From Granulosicoccus antarcticus IMCC3135 (GTDB taxonomy: Bacteria > Pseudomonadota > Gammaproteobacteria > Granulosicoccales > Granulosicoccaceae): a DNA stretch of 64,000 nucleotides. Shown one piece after another: positions 1 to 9,358 of this stretch; within the stretch, counting starts at the first letter, position 1, and the number at the start of each line of letters is the position of its first letter. The position numbers and the translations under genes are program-made. Where the stretch lies: assembly GCF_002215215.1 (NCBI RefSeq), contig NZ_CP018632.1:5328501-5392500 (forward strand). The letters are read 5' to 3'. The notes below the pieces were generated by a model. That model searched no databases. It was given only the letters and a program-made list of their open reading frames with translations, and was not told where the DNA came from.

Positions 1-1065
1 CCGCAAGAACTTGTACTCCCAGCGTGGCTCGCCTTCTACATACAAAATTCGTTTGGGTGAATCCAGTACCTGCAGAATGCGCGCCTGTCGATTGTTCGCC
101 GGTGTCGAATCTGGTGCCGCTTTGCTGCCATCTTCTGCCAACGGCAGTTCAACACTGAATTCAAGCTGTCTGATACCTCTCTTGCCACTGGCCAGGGTCA
201 CCTCATGCACACTTTGCTGCACACCTTCGGGCAGCAGAACATCCTCTGCAGCGAGTAGTTCACCGGCGTCGCTCACACGGATTCTGGCCATGCCGCCGCG
301 ACCATGTGTGATGCGAATACGGGCTACAACATCGGTATTGGACTGGCTACTTGCAGGCAAACTGACATCACTGAGCTCCAGATCAGCCCGATTACCCGAC
401 TGCCCGACACCCACCGTGTGAATCGGCACACCCGCTGCCGCCAGTGACTGCCACCAGCGAGCATCAATGGCATCACTATTGTCAGCCCCATCAGAGATCA
501 GCACCACAGCCGCCAACGCCGACTCATTGATGGTGCCCAACAACTCATCCAGCCCCGGACCCAGCCTGGAGCGTGCCGCCAGAGGTTGCTCTGCCAGAGC
601 CGCAGGGTCTGCTACGCGCATCAATTGCTCGCCCAAGGCGTACACGCTGGCTGAAAAACCGTTCTTGTCGCTGGCGATCATGCGATCCAGTGACTCACTA
701 CCTGCCTTGAGGCGCTGCGTATTGACACCATCGCCGGTCTCGCCAGTGGCCTGAACATCCTCCAGAGCCATGCTGCGGGAGGTGTCCAGCACCCAGGCGA
801 CCGTATTTTCACCCTGCTCGGACACAGAGACTCGCAAGGCTGGCTGCCACAGCATGATCAGCGCAACCACCGCCACAAGGCTCTGCAACAACGCAATGAC
901 ACCGCGTCGTGCCGCACTCAGCTGGCGGCGCCATAGCGTCACCAGAATCAGCAGCAATACCAGTGATATGGACACTGGCAACGCCCAGACAGGCAAGCTG
1001 GCATCAAAGACTAATGCGGCTTGCTGCCAGATTCCTGACGGGTAGTTGAACAACAGCTCAAACAT
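1..1065 (-). CDS. VWA-domain membrane protein, 3' part missing
   Basis: The reverse strand is open from an ATG at 1065 to the window edge (355 codons), so the C-terminus is missing. Two hydrophobic segments at about residues 24-45 and 55-72 are followed by a von Willebrand A domain. Its metal-site motif DTSRS is at residues 94-98, and an SDGADN motif lies further on. The visible end reads EGEPRWEYKFLR, a sequence I associate with large membrane VWA proteins that go on into a glutamine-amidotransferase-like fold. That continuation is family knowledge and is not visible here. A role in cell-envelope protein assembly or metal-dependent protein binding is inference. The plus-strand ORFs over this interval are shadows. 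Confidence 0.8.
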   Translation of the reverse strand, partial: MFELLFNYPSGIWQQAALVFDASLPVWALPVSISLVLLLILVTLWRRQLSAARRGVIALLQSLVAVVALIMLWQPALRVSVSEQGENTVAWVLDTSRSMALEDVQATGETGDGVNTQRLKAGSESLDRMIASDKNGFSASVYALGEQLMRVADPAALAEQPLAARSRLGPGLDELLGTINESALAAVVLISDGADNSDAIDARWWQSLAAAGVPIHTVGVGQSGNRADLELSDVSLPASSQSNTDVVARIRITHGRGGMARIRVSDAGELLAAEDVLLPEGVQQSVHEVTLASGKRGIRQLEFSVELPLAEDGSKAAPDSTPANNRQARILQVLDSPKRILYVEGEPRWEYKFLR

Positions 1066-1671
1066 CAGACAATTTCTTGTTGGACATCAGACGGAAAATT
1101 CATGGCTCGCTTCCTCAGTCATTATTATCACTTGCAGAGCGCTCTGCGGCAAACCCTAGCCACGTAATCTCGTCTGCCCGTCGTCACTCTTAAGCAGCAG
1201 GCCTGCCATCCGGACATGAAACCGGTCCCACTTACATAGCTGAAGCTGAGACTGTTTGCGTGACAATGACACTCATTCAGCTGCCCAGCCAACTATTTTT
1301 GAGTGTAAATAACGTTGTTTGGTTCCACAATCCAAGCCAGACAAAGGCTGGCGGTGGTCGCCGATCAAGGTGACGACAAGCTGCTTCACGAAACACTCTG
1401 GCTTGTGCAATGCCTTGATTTTAACTTGCACTAAGTTACATAGTACTCAGGGGTTTGCCCAACAGGAGCTTCTCGACTGCGAGTGTTTCTACCGCGCAGG
1501 GCACTAACTGCCCTCAAGAAGCACCATGAGAGAAAACATACAACGATGGATACTGCCAGCACTAAAGCCTATACTAAATATTGGGAAACTGGTACTTCTA
1601 TACCCTGAGCCGTGACAACAACACCACATATAAGAGTGTCACGACAATATTCACGATTTTAAGGAGAGAAC
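1066..1671. other. Intergenic region between the VWA gene and fadL, with palindromes
   Basis: This 606-bp divergent spacer has no convincing gene; a 62-codon ORF at 1319-1507 has no recognisable protein character. It holds a perfect 14-bp palindrome, GCAGAGCGCTCTGC, at 1134-1147. A spaced inverted repeat, CGTGACA (1611-1617) and TGTCACG (1637-1643), lies just upstream of the fadL ribosome-binding site. A possible -10 box, TATACT, is at 1571-1576. The inverted repeat could be an operator or a leader hairpin for the fadL operon. Confidence 0.4.
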
Positions 1672-3108
1672 ATGCACCGATATTCTGCGCGGATCCGACC
1701 GCTCGGTTCCCTGATTGGTATCGTCAGTCTGGCCAGCCTGACGGGCGTGGTGAATGCTGGAGGTTTTGCTCTTATCGAGCACGGCGCCTCCGGTATGGGT
1801 AACGCCTACGCAGGTGCGGCCGCAGTGAGTAATGACCCATCAACAGTCTGGTTCAATCCAGCTGGCATGAGCGAACTGGATGGACGACAAGTCTCAGTCG
1901 GGATTCATCTTCTCAAAACCGACACCACCTGGACTGACGAAGGCACCACATTGGGAGCTCTGTTGGGACGCGGCGAAGCCTCAGGCCCGGATACCTCCGA
2001 GCCAGGTACTCTTTCGACATTGCCCAATTTTTATTACGTTGCACCGATCAACCAGCAATGGAGCTACGGACTGAGTATTGGTGTGCCGTTTGGCTCATCC
2101 ACCGAATACGACAGAGACTGGAAGGGTCGCTACTCTACGGTCAAGAGCGGCATCGAAGTCATCGACATCAATCCGGCGATCTCCTACAAGATGTCTGAGA
2201 AAGTCAGCCTGGGCTTCGGCATCAGTGTGCAACAGCTGAGCGCCGAACTGGCCAGCGCCGTTGACTCTGGCGCAGCCTGTCTGCGCCTGGCAGCCGACCG
2301 CTTCGACACCAGTTTTACCACGGCTGACTGCATCAATGCCGGTCTGACTCCCGGCAACGTCGAGAATGACGGCTACGCGGAAGTCACCGGGGACTCTATC
2401 GCCATGAGTTTCAACATGGGCGCATTGTTCAAGCCTCGCAACGATCTGAAAATCGGCGTTGCCTATCGTCATTCCATCGATCATGAAATCGATGGTGATG
2501 GTGATTTCACCACGCCTGAGAATCTGCAGGCCATTTATGCCAGCAACACAACAGCCGCCAGCCAGCCATTGACCAACTCCTTCCTGACCGACACCGGAGC
2601 CAAGGCTGAAGTCGATCTGCCCGCCACTTTTTCAATCTCTACGGCCTGGCAAACTACCGACAAAGTACAGTTGCTCGGCGATATTACCTGGACCGGCTGG
2701 AGCTCTTTCGAAGAGCTGCGAATCCGCTACGAGAACGAGGATCAAGGTGAGACCCTTTCGACCCAGAGTTGGGAGGACGTCTTTCGCTACTCTGTCGGTA
2801 TCAACTACGCATACAGCGACAAACTGGTACTCAGAACCGGCGTCGCTTATGACGAAGAGGCTATCCCCAACGCACAACTACGCACCGCCCGCATTCCGGG
2901 CAATGACAGAACCTGGTTTTCTGTCGGCGCCGGCTACCAGCTCAGCAAGCGAGTCTCTTTCGATTTGGGCTATGCCCACCTCTTTCTTGACGAGACACCA
3001 ATCGATCATTCCTCCCCGGAATCAGGCGGTACTGCTCAGGAAGTCCGTGGAACCTATGACTCCACTGTTGACATCCTCAGTGCTCAAATCAACTGGGAAT
3101 TCAACTAA
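1672..3108 (+). CDS. fadL: Outer-membrane long-chain fatty acid transporter, FadL/OmpP1/TodX family
   Basis: This is a 478-residue outer-membrane beta-barrel protein that takes up long-chain fatty acids or other hydrophobic compounds. A signal peptide ends near Ala29 and is followed by the FadL N-terminal plug signature: GGFALIEHGASGMGNAYAG, then an NPAGM motif. Much of the rest alternates polar and aromatic residues, as in barrel strands. The ATG at 1672 follows a strong AAGGAG site at 1661-1666. The gene lies 6 bp before a VolA-like lipase, an arrangement known from Vibrio, where FadL imports the fatty acids that VolA releases. Substrate range cannot be read from sequence. Confidence 0.93.
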   Translation: MHRYSARIRPLGSLIGIVSLASLTGVVNAGGFALIEHGASGMGNAYAGAAAVSNDPSTVWFNPAGMSELDGRQVSVGIHLLKTDTTWTDEGTTLGALLGRGEASGPDTSEPGTLSTLPNFYYVAPINQQWSYGLSIGVPFGSSTEYDRDWKGRYSTVKSGIEVIDINPAISYKMSEKVSLGFGISVQQLSAELASAVDSGAACLRLAADRFDTSFTTADCINAGLTPGNVENDGYAEVTGDSIAMSFNMGALFKPRNDLKIGVAYRHSIDHEIDGDGDFTTPENLQAIYASNTTAASQPLTNSFLTDTGAKAEVDLPATFSISTAWQTTDKVQLLGDITWTGWSSFEELRIRYENEDQGETLSTQSWEDVFRYSVGINYAYSDKLVLRTGVAYDEEAIPNAQLRTARIPGNDRTWFSVGAGYQLSKRVSFDLGYAHLFLDETPIDHSSPESGGTAQEVRGTYDSTVDILSAQINWEFN

Positions 3109-3114
3109 AAGCCT

Positions 3115-5220
3115 ATGAACATGTACCGTAAATCCCCACTGATCGCTGCGCCTCTGCTGATAACACTAGCCGCCTGTAGCAGCGACTCCAATTATGATTT
3201 TGAAGGCAGTAAAGATATTCTGGATGCCCAGATTGCTGCGACCAGTGCCCCGCAAGCACTCTTCAGCCCTGATCCCGATGCACCGGTCCTGCCTTTCCCC
3301 AACAGCTTGTTCTTTGTTGGCTCCACCGATGGCACACTGAGCCTGCCGGTTGCCGAGACCGATGTTCAGACGCTGGCCAATCCGCGTGTCGCCCTGAACC
3401 AGGCCGACGGTTTCTCAACCATTGCTCCCATCGTCACTACCGTCAGTGAACCTCTGGATCCAGAGACACTGATACTGGGTGATACGGTGCGAGTCTATGA
3501 GGTCACCACCACTCAAGCCATTGCCGTCACCAGCATTGTCGCAGAAATCGATAATCCGCTATTAATGGCGGTTCGCTCAATAGGCAATCAGCTGGTCCTG
3601 ATACCCACGGTACCGTTGAAACCCAAAACTGACTATATGGTAGTGCTGACCAATGGCATTACGGACGTCGATGGACAACCATTGACTGCCAGCCTGGTTT
3701 ACGGCTTGCTCAAAGGTGATCAGGAACTGACCAACCCCGCGACTCTGGAGGCTTTGCGAGGTGCCACCGCCACTCAAGTCGGCCAGGCTCAAGCCGTCTC
3801 AGGTATTGAACCTGACGATATTGCACTCAGCTGGGTGTTCAAGACACAGTCCATTCGCGAAGTGCTGCAAGCTGCCAAGGATCAGACCGTTGCATCGCCT
3901 CTGGTATTGGCCAGCTCTGGCCTGAACACAGCCGCTGAGGCCATTGGCCTGCAAGGCAAGGCGGACGTCTACATCGGTACCCTCGATGTTCCCTACTATC
4001 TGACTGGCCTGACGGAAAATCTTGACTCAGAGGAAGCTGGAACTGATGCGGAGGAGGAGGAACGCTCTTCCGACGCCGTACTCAATAGCTTCTGGCACAA
4101 CAGCGGCGGCAATGTAGTCGGTGCAGTCAATGAGTCCGGAGCGCCGGATTATGCCCCGGTAACAACGGGCACCGAAACCATTCCGGTCCTGATGAGTGTT
4201 CCCAATGAGGGTGAGATGCCTGCCGATGGTTGGCCTGTCACGATCTACCAGCATGGTATTACACGCAGCCGAACTGACATGCTGGCCATTGCCGATGCCA
4301 TGGCTGATGCAGGTCGGGTTGTCATCGCCATCGACATGCCCATGCACGGTCTTATTGATACGACCAGCCCTCTGCACGCCGATAACACACCCTTCGGCGA
4401 GCGCGAGCGCACCTTCGGTATCGATCTGATGGTCAATCCACTGGCAGAGGATGAGACAGCCGATGCTGATGCACCGACTGAAGGCCCTGATGGCAAGGCT
4501 GACCCTTCAGGTCAGTACTATATCAACCTGCAGAACCTGGCTAACTCTCGTGACAACCTGCGCCAATCCGTTGCCGACCTGTTCGCATTGCGGGCCAGCC
4601 TGGGCGGCGCCTCGATTGAGGGCTTGCAACTGGATCCGAACAATCTGAACTTTGTCGGTCATTCACTGGGAGGCATTGTCGGTACGACCATGCTCTCTTA
4701 TGACGATAGCTTCCATAGCGCAAGTCTTGCCATGCCCGGTGGTGGTATCGCCCAACTGCTGGCCAATTCTGAATCTTTGAGTGGCAGAATCAACGATGGC
4801 CTGGCAGCAGCAGGAATCCCTACAGGTTCTGATGAATACAACAGCTTCCTGACAGTTGCGCAGACACTGCTGGATTCGGCCGATCCGGTCAATCACGCGA
4901 CCACACTGGCTCAAGCCGGCAGACCTCAAGTGCATCTGATGGAAGTGATCGGAGATCTGGTGATTCCCAACAATGTAGCAACAGCTCCTCTGTCCGGTAC
5001 TGATCCGTTGGCGCGACTGCTGGGACTGACGCAGGTTGCAGAGACCTCCAGCACCGGTGGTCTGGTGAAATTCTCAGCTGGCGACCATGGTTCGATTATC
5101 AGCCCCGAAGCAAGTCTGGCAACCACCATCGAGATGCAGACACAGGTAGCAACCTTTGCCGCCTCGCAGGGTACGGTTCTCCCCATCACGAATAGTGACG
5201 TGATTGCACCTCTGCCCTAG
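3115..5220 (+). CDS. Surface lipoprotein lipase or lysophospholipase, VolA/Pla-1 type
   Basis: This 701-residue lipoprotein has a signal peptide with lipobox LAAC and acylated Cys21, or Cys19 if translation starts at Met3. The N-terminal part resembles the bacterial lipase N domain (DPDAPVLPFPNSLFF region). The C-terminal alpha/beta-hydrolase has the nucleophile elbow GHSLGG with Ser517, and a late GDHG likely carries the catalytic His. An acidic insert of about 25 residues near residue 310 (EEAGTDAEEEE) may be a flexible loop. Vibrio VolA cleaves lysophosphatidylcholine at the cell surface beside fadL, so the same job is inferred here. A general extracellular esterase is the main alternative. 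Confidence 0.82.
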   Translation: MNMYRKSPLIAAPLLITLAACSSDSNYDFEGSKDILDAQIAATSAPQALFSPDPDAPVLPFPNSLFFVGSTDGTLSLPVAETDVQTLANPRVALNQADGFSTIAPIVTTVSEPLDPETLILGDTVRVYEVTTTQAIAVTSIVAEIDNPLLMAVRSIGNQLVLIPTVPLKPKTDYMVVLTNGITDVDGQPLTASLVYGLLKGDQELTNPATLEALRGATATQVGQAQAVSGIEPDDIALSWVFKTQSIREVLQAAKDQTVASPLVLASSGLNTAAEAIGLQGKADVYIGTLDVPYYLTGLTENLDSEEAGTDAEEEERSSDAVLNSFWHNSGGNVVGAVNESGAPDYAPVTTGTETIPVLMSVPNEGEMPADGWPVTIYQHGITRSRTDMLAIADAMADAGRVVIAIDMPMHGLIDTTSPLHADNTPFGERERTFGIDLMVNPLAEDETADADAPTEGPDGKADPSGQYYINLQNLANSRDNLRQSVADLFALRASLGGASIEGLQLDPNNLNFVGHSLGGIVGTTMLSYDDSFHSASLAMPGGGIAQLLANSESLSGRINDGLAAAGIPTGSDEYNSFLTVAQTLLDSADPVNHATTLAQAGRPQVHLMEVIGDLVIPNNVATAPLSGTDPLARLLGLTQVAETSSTGGLVKFSAGDHGSIISPEASLATTIEMQTQVATFAASQGTVLPITNSDVIAPLP

Positions 5221-5239
5221 TCAGCAGTTGCCACTCACC

Positions 5240-5257
5240 GGCGCCAGGGAAGGCGCC
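5240..5257 (+). terminator. Weak hairpin after the lipase gene
   Basis: Two GGCGCC blocks (5240-5245 and 5252-5257) flank a 6-nt loop and can pair. The sequence after them is only moderately T-rich, so this may be a weak terminator or attenuator between the lipase and the next gene. Confidence 0.3.
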
Positions 5258-5295
5258 ATTTCAACTTTCCACCATCCTATCAAGGGAGATAACTC

Positions 5296-5895
5296 ATGCG
5301 CATCGCCAAGCGCTCAGTTTATAGCTGGACCAACTCCATTGCCCTACCCAGCCTGGTCATGACTCTGGCCCTGTTGGCAGGTCCGCTGCACGCCGCTAAA
5401 GTAGGTGGCCTCACTCTGGACGAGACCATCCCGGTGGGTTCCACACAAACCCACTACAACGGCGCGGGTCTGCGCAAGAAACTGTTTATCAAACTCTATG
5501 TGGGCAGCCTTTATCTGGAGACAGCAAGCTCCGATGCCAGCACTATCATCGACGCCGACGAAGCCATGGCTATCAGGCTGAATATCCTGTCGGGCATGCT
5601 GACCCGCGACAAGTTATTGAAGGCTCTCAAGGAAGGCTTTGATAACGCCACTGGCGGTAATACAGCACCTATCCAGCCGCAGATCGATCAGATGATCGGC
5701 CTGATGCAGGACAAGATAAGCCCTGGAGATTCATTGACACTGGCTTATGAGCCGGGTGTCGGAACTCATGTTCTGAAGAACGGAACTGAATTGAGCGTGA
5801 TTGAAGGACTGCCCTTCAAGTCGGCCTTGTTTGGTATCTGGTTGTCGAGCAAGCCAGCACAGGGATCCCTGAAATCCGCCATGTTGGGCAGCTAG
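5296..5895 (+). CDS. Chalcone isomerase-like periplasmic protein
   Basis: This 199-residue exported protein has a signal peptide ending near residue 34 (LHAAK). The mature part matches the bacterial chalcone-isomerase-like domain: a start like VGGLTLDETIPVG, the GAGLRKKLFIKLYVGSLYLE region, and a late GTELSVIEGLPFKSALFGIW-type segment. Bacterial members usually lack the plant enzyme activity, and some relatives bind fatty acids. A role as a periplasmic lipid or fatty-acid binding protein serving the upstream FadL and lipase pair is therefore plausible but inferred. A good site (AAGGGAG, about 5282-5288) precedes the ATG. Confidence 0.85.
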   Translation: MRIAKRSVYSWTNSIALPSLVMTLALLAGPLHAAKVGGLTLDETIPVGSTQTHYNGAGLRKKLFIKLYVGSLYLETASSDASTIIDADEAMAIRLNILSGMLTRDKLLKALKEGFDNATGGNTAPIQPQIDQMIGLMQDKISPGDSLTLAYEPGVGTHVLKNGTELSVIEGLPFKSALFGIWLSSKPAQGSLKSAMLGS

Positions 5896-6004
5896 TCGTC
5901 TCTCAGCTTGAAGCTTGCGAGTTCAGCAAGTCGGTTTATCCCCCGGCTCAAACGTACTTTCACTGGCTGCGATTCTGCCTGATCCCCTCAAAACGATAGA
6001 ACAA

Positions 6005-6024
6005 CTGCCGGATTGATCCGGCAG
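6005..6024 (-). terminator. Hairpin terminator of fadE
   Basis: CTGCCGGAT and ATCCGGCAG form a perfect 9-bp stem with a 2-nt loop between two convergent genes. Read on the minus strand it is followed by TTGTTCTATCGTTTT, a T-rich tail, which suits termination of fadE. Confidence 0.55.
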
Positions 6025-6048
6025 CTGCTTGTCGAAGGATCACTGCTC

Positions 6049-6083
6049 AAGGGATAGTGAACCCATTATTTCACGATCCCTTA
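6049..6083. repeat. Short palindromic repeat, copy A
   Basis: AAGGGATAGTGAA (6049-6061) is inverted against TTTCACGATCCCTTA (6069-6083). The right arm with flank, ATTATTTCACGATCCCTTA, recurs at 25311-25329, 25455-25473 and 54711-54729. The last three bases supply the TAA stop of fadE on the minus strand. Confidence 0.65.
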
Positions 6084-8501
6084 TCCGGCAACTCCCGGAA
6101 AGTCGTCCACTCTGACCACAACCTCGATTGCCTCAGCCGCTTGCAACAGCAAGTCTGCCTCGGCCGACTCGATAACTTTTTCCTGCACCAGTTGCTGCAA
6201 CCAGTCGGCATAGTCGACGGCATAGGGCTTCAAGCGCAGACTTTCCTTGAGCTTATGCTCGGCATCTGTCGCCGCCAGCACACGCTTCAGAGCGTGCTCG
6301 ATGCAACCGGTCACATCCTTCGGGTCATCACTGACAAACACACCCTCAGTCAGTCTGTCACGTGCAGGTGAGTCATCCAGAAGAATACGTGCACAGGCCT
6401 GCGTCAGCGCATCATTCGGGGTGCGATAGCGACGTCCCAACGGAAACACAATGCCCCGCAACACCAAACCGATAAAGGTATTGGGGAAGTTTCGCAGTAT
6501 CTGATCCAGTGCCACCTGGACCTGGAACAGTGAGTGACGAACCGACCATTCCAGTAACGGCCTGTCATCTTCGGGCCGACCCGTATCCTCGAATCGTTTG
6601 AGAACAGCTGAGGCCATATACATATGCATCAGACCATCGGCGAACCGGCCAGAGAGCATCTCCTTGCGCTTGAGACCGCCTCCCAGGAACAGCATGGCAA
6701 AGTCTGCCAGGAAAGAATAGGCAGCACTCATGCGAGCCAGACGACGATAGTATTTAGCGTTGTAGCCAACATCCGGCGCGGATGCAAAGTAACCCTTGGT
6801 CAAGCCATGGAACAATGATCGCGCCCCGTTCTGGATGGCGTAGCCAACATGCCCCATCAGTGCTTCATCAAAACTTTCCAGTGCCTCCTGCTGATTAGGC
6901 AATGAGGCAGCCGTGATCTCATCCATCAACCACGGATGACATCGGATAGCCCCTTGTCCGAAGATGATCAGGCTGCGAGTCAGAATGTTCGCACCTTCAA
7001 CCGTGATACCCACCGGAATGGCCTGATAAGCCCTGCCCAGAAAGTTGCCGGGCCCCATGCAAATACCCTTACCGCCAATGATATCCATGCCATCGTTCAG
7101 AACGACACGCATACCCTCAGTGTTGTAATACTTGAGAATGGCCGATACGACGGACGGTTTTTCACCCTGATCCAGCGCAGAGCAGGTCAGGCGCCGACCC
7201 GCATCCATGGTGTAGGTCAAGCCGGCGATTCGGCCCAACGCTTCTTCGATACCTTCGAATTTACCAATAGGCAGATTGAACTGCTTGCGAACCCGGGCGT
7301 AAGCACCCACGTAGCGCGATGTCGCTTTGCCAGAAGCCACGCCATTGGAAGGCAGCGATATACCTCGCCCCACCGACAGAGACTCCATCAGCATGCGCCA
7401 GCCCTGACCTACCATGGGCTGTCCACCGATGATCCAGTCCATCGGAATAAAGACCTCATCACCGCTGTTGGGACCGTTCATGAAAGACTGATCAAGAGGG
7501 TAATGTCGACGACCGATCTTGACACCAGCCGTATCAGTCGGAATCAGAGCACAGGTAATACCCAGGTTCTCCTCATCACCCAGTAGATGATCCGGATCGT
7601 AGGCCTTGAAAGCCAGACCCAGCAGGGTGGCAACCGGGCCCAGTGTGATGTAACGCTTCTCCCAGGTGACTCGCATACCCAGCACCTCAGCACCTTCATG
7701 CTGGCCCATGCAGATGATGCCAAAGTCGGGCATGGCGCCCGCATCCGAACCGGCTGAAGGACCTGTCAGGGCAAAACAGGGGATTTCCTGACCAATGGCC
7801 AAGCGTGGCAAATAATAATCTTTCTGAGTCTCGGTACCGTAGTGCAACAACAATTCTGCAGGACCGAGTGAATTGGGCACCATGACAGTGACCGCGCCCG
7901 TTACGCTACGAGTCGCCAGTTTGGTTACCACTTCTGAATGCGCCATGGCTGAAAAGCCCAGGCCGCCGTAGGATTCGGGGATGACCATACCCAGAAAACG
8001 CTGATCCTTGATGAACTGCCAGACTTCAGGGGGCAAATCGTTCAGCTCATGGGTTATCTGCCAGTCATCCATCATGGCGCACAGCTCATTCACCGGGCCA
8101 TCTACAAAAGCCTGTTCCGCCGGGCTCAAAGTGGCTTCGGGATAGGATTGAAGCGTGCTCCAATTGGGCGATCCGCGGAAAAGTTCGGCCTCCCACCAGA
8201 CTGTTCCGGCATCAATGGCTGCCCGTTCTGTCTCTGACATGGGGGGTAACACCGCACGTACGTATTTCAGAATTGGGAAACTGAAAAAACGATGTCGCAG
8301 ACTGCGAACATTGAACAGCACGCCGACAGCCACCAGCAGAAGCACCAGAATGGTACCTGCTACACCGGACAGAAAGCCCAGCCAGGAGGCCAACAGCAAC
8401 ACAAGAACAGTGGCGACACTCGCCACCGGTAAACTCAGTCGGTGCCGCGACAGCACGAAAAGTGTCAGCGCCAGCACTGCCAGCCAGAATATGATGCCCA
8501 T
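6081..8501 (-). CDS. fadE: Acyl-CoA dehydrogenase FadE
   Basis: This 806-residue protein catalyses the first step of fatty-acid beta-oxidation, making a trans-2-enoyl-CoA with FAD. It has the length and architecture of E. coli FadE (814 aa). Two or three hydrophobic N-terminal segments (about residues 3-70) anchor it to the membrane. The acyl-CoA dehydrogenase core follows, with PESYGGLGFSA near residue 180, ALTGPSAGSDAG, the VGRGISLP segment, and GITVEGANILTRSL, then a long C-terminal extension specific to this group. Its location beside FadL and a lipase fits fatty-acid use. The TAA stop lies inside a palindromic repeat. Confidence 0.95.
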   Translation of the reverse strand: MGIIFWLAVLALTLFVLSRHRLSLPVASVATVLVLLLASWLGFLSGVAGTILVLLLVAVGVLFNVRSLRHRFFSFPILKYVRAVLPPMSETERAAIDAGTVWWEAELFRGSPNWSTLQSYPEATLSPAEQAFVDGPVNELCAMMDDWQITHELNDLPPEVWQFIKDQRFLGMVIPESYGGLGFSAMAHSEVVTKLATRSVTGAVTVMVPNSLGPAELLLHYGTETQKDYYLPRLAIGQEIPCFALTGPSAGSDAGAMPDFGIICMGQHEGAEVLGMRVTWEKRYITLGPVATLLGLAFKAYDPDHLLGDEENLGITCALIPTDTAGVKIGRRHYPLDQSFMNGPNSGDEVFIPMDWIIGGQPMVGQGWRMLMESLSVGRGISLPSNGVASGKATSRYVGAYARVRKQFNLPIGKFEGIEEALGRIAGLTYTMDAGRRLTCSALDQGEKPSVVSAILKYYNTEGMRVVLNDGMDIIGGKGICMGPGNFLGRAYQAIPVGITVEGANILTRSLIIFGQGAIRCHPWLMDEITAASLPNQQEALESFDEALMGHVGYAIQNGARSLFHGLTKGYFASAPDVGYNAKYYRRLARMSAAYSFLADFAMLFLGGGLKRKEMLSGRFADGLMHMYMASAVLKRFEDTGRPEDDRPLLEWSVRHSLFQVQVALDQILRNFPNTFIGLVLRGIVFPLGRRYRTPNDALTQACARILLDDSPARDRLTEGVFVSDDPKDVTGCIEHALKRVLAATDAEHKLKESLRLKPYAVDYADWLQQLVQEKVIESAEADLLLQAAEAIEVVVRVDDFPGVAG

Positions 8502-8806
8502 ATTAATGTAATCCGTTAAACGAAATTTGGTATGAAAAGTTGATGCCCATACCGTGATATCGACCAGAACCGGCGCCTACTCAGCCCCAGTCTGGCAACA
8601 AATACTTCTAAAGGTTACGTCTTTGCCATTCTGACCGGTTTCAGACAACCGCCCTCGCCTGTTACCAGATTACAAAACAGGGCAACTCTGCACGCCACAA
8701 TTCTGTGACTACCCAGACATGTTACGCCCTGAATAAATCCGTTATAGTCTGCACAAATTCATGGCCTCTCCAGCGTGGCCAACAGCACAGACGGCACTCT
8801 CTGATC
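8502..8806. other. Divergent spacer between fadE and folE
   Basis: This 305-bp region holds the promoters of two divergent genes. For folE a possible -10 box, TATAGT, is at 8743-8748, with a weak -35-like TTACGC at 8722-8727 (spacing only 15 bp). That would put transcription start near 8755, downstream of the longest-ORF start at 8705. I see no clear FadR-type site. Confidence 0.35.
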
Positions 8807-9358
8807 ATGGACACAATGAAAACAGCCTATCTCAACATTCTGGAATCTGTTGGCGAGGATCCGGAACGGGACGGTCTGCGCGATACTCCAGAGCGTGCGG
8901 CGAAGGCCATGGCATTTCTGACCCATGGCTATCAACAGACACTCGAAGAAGTCGTCAACGGGGCTATTTTCGAATCTGAAAGTGATGAGATGGTGATAGT
9001 CAAGAACATCGAACTCTACTCACTGTGTGAACATCATCTGCTGCCCTTCATTGGCAAATGCCATGTCGCCTACCTGCCCAGAGGCAAGGTCATCGGTTTG
9101 TCAAAAATAGCCCGTATCGTCGATATGTACGCACGTCGGCTGCAGATCCAGGAATCGCTGACTCACCAGATTGCCACGGCCGTACTGGAAGTCACCGGTG
9201 GACGGGGTGTCGGCGTGATCATCGAATCTCAGCATATGTGCATGATGATGCGCGGTGTCCAGAAGCAGAACTCCTCCATGACCACCTCCTCCATGTTGGG
9301 CCTGTTTCGCAAGGACATCAATACCCGTAACGAATTTTTGCAATTGGTCAAAGACTGA
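8807..9358 (+). CDS. folE: GTP cyclohydrolase I
   Basis: This enzyme converts GTP to 7,8-dihydroneopterin triphosphate, the entry to folate and pterin synthesis. The 183-residue protein (start [14 protein letters not shown]) carries the family signatures: the [11 protein letters not shown] segment, the zinc/catalytic LCEHHLLPF, and the later zinc-ligand region [12 protein letters not shown]. The frame is open back to 8705, but the extra 34 residues do not look like FolE and overlap the likely promoter, so I place the start at 8807. Met at 8816 is the alternative. The stop directly abuts the stop of the convergent ABC transporter gene. Confidence 0.93.
   Translation: MDTMKTAYLNILESVGEDPERDGLRDTPERAAKAMAFLTHGYQQTLEEVVNGAIFESESDEMVIVKNIELYSLCEHHLLPFIGKCHVAYLPRGKVIGLSKIARIVDMYARRLQIQESLTHQIATAVLEVTGGRGVGVIIESQHMCMMMRGVQKQNSSMTTSSMLGLFRKDINTRNEFLQLVKD

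Noticed and set aside
11..1045. Three plus-strand ORFs of 91-136 codons
   Set aside because: They lie opposite the open minus-strand frame of a VWA protein with clear domain motifs and have no recognisable features of their own.
6936..7586. Plus-strand ORF of 216 codons
   Set aside because: It is antisense to the conserved acyl-CoA dehydrogenase core of fadE, and its composition is that of a shadow frame.
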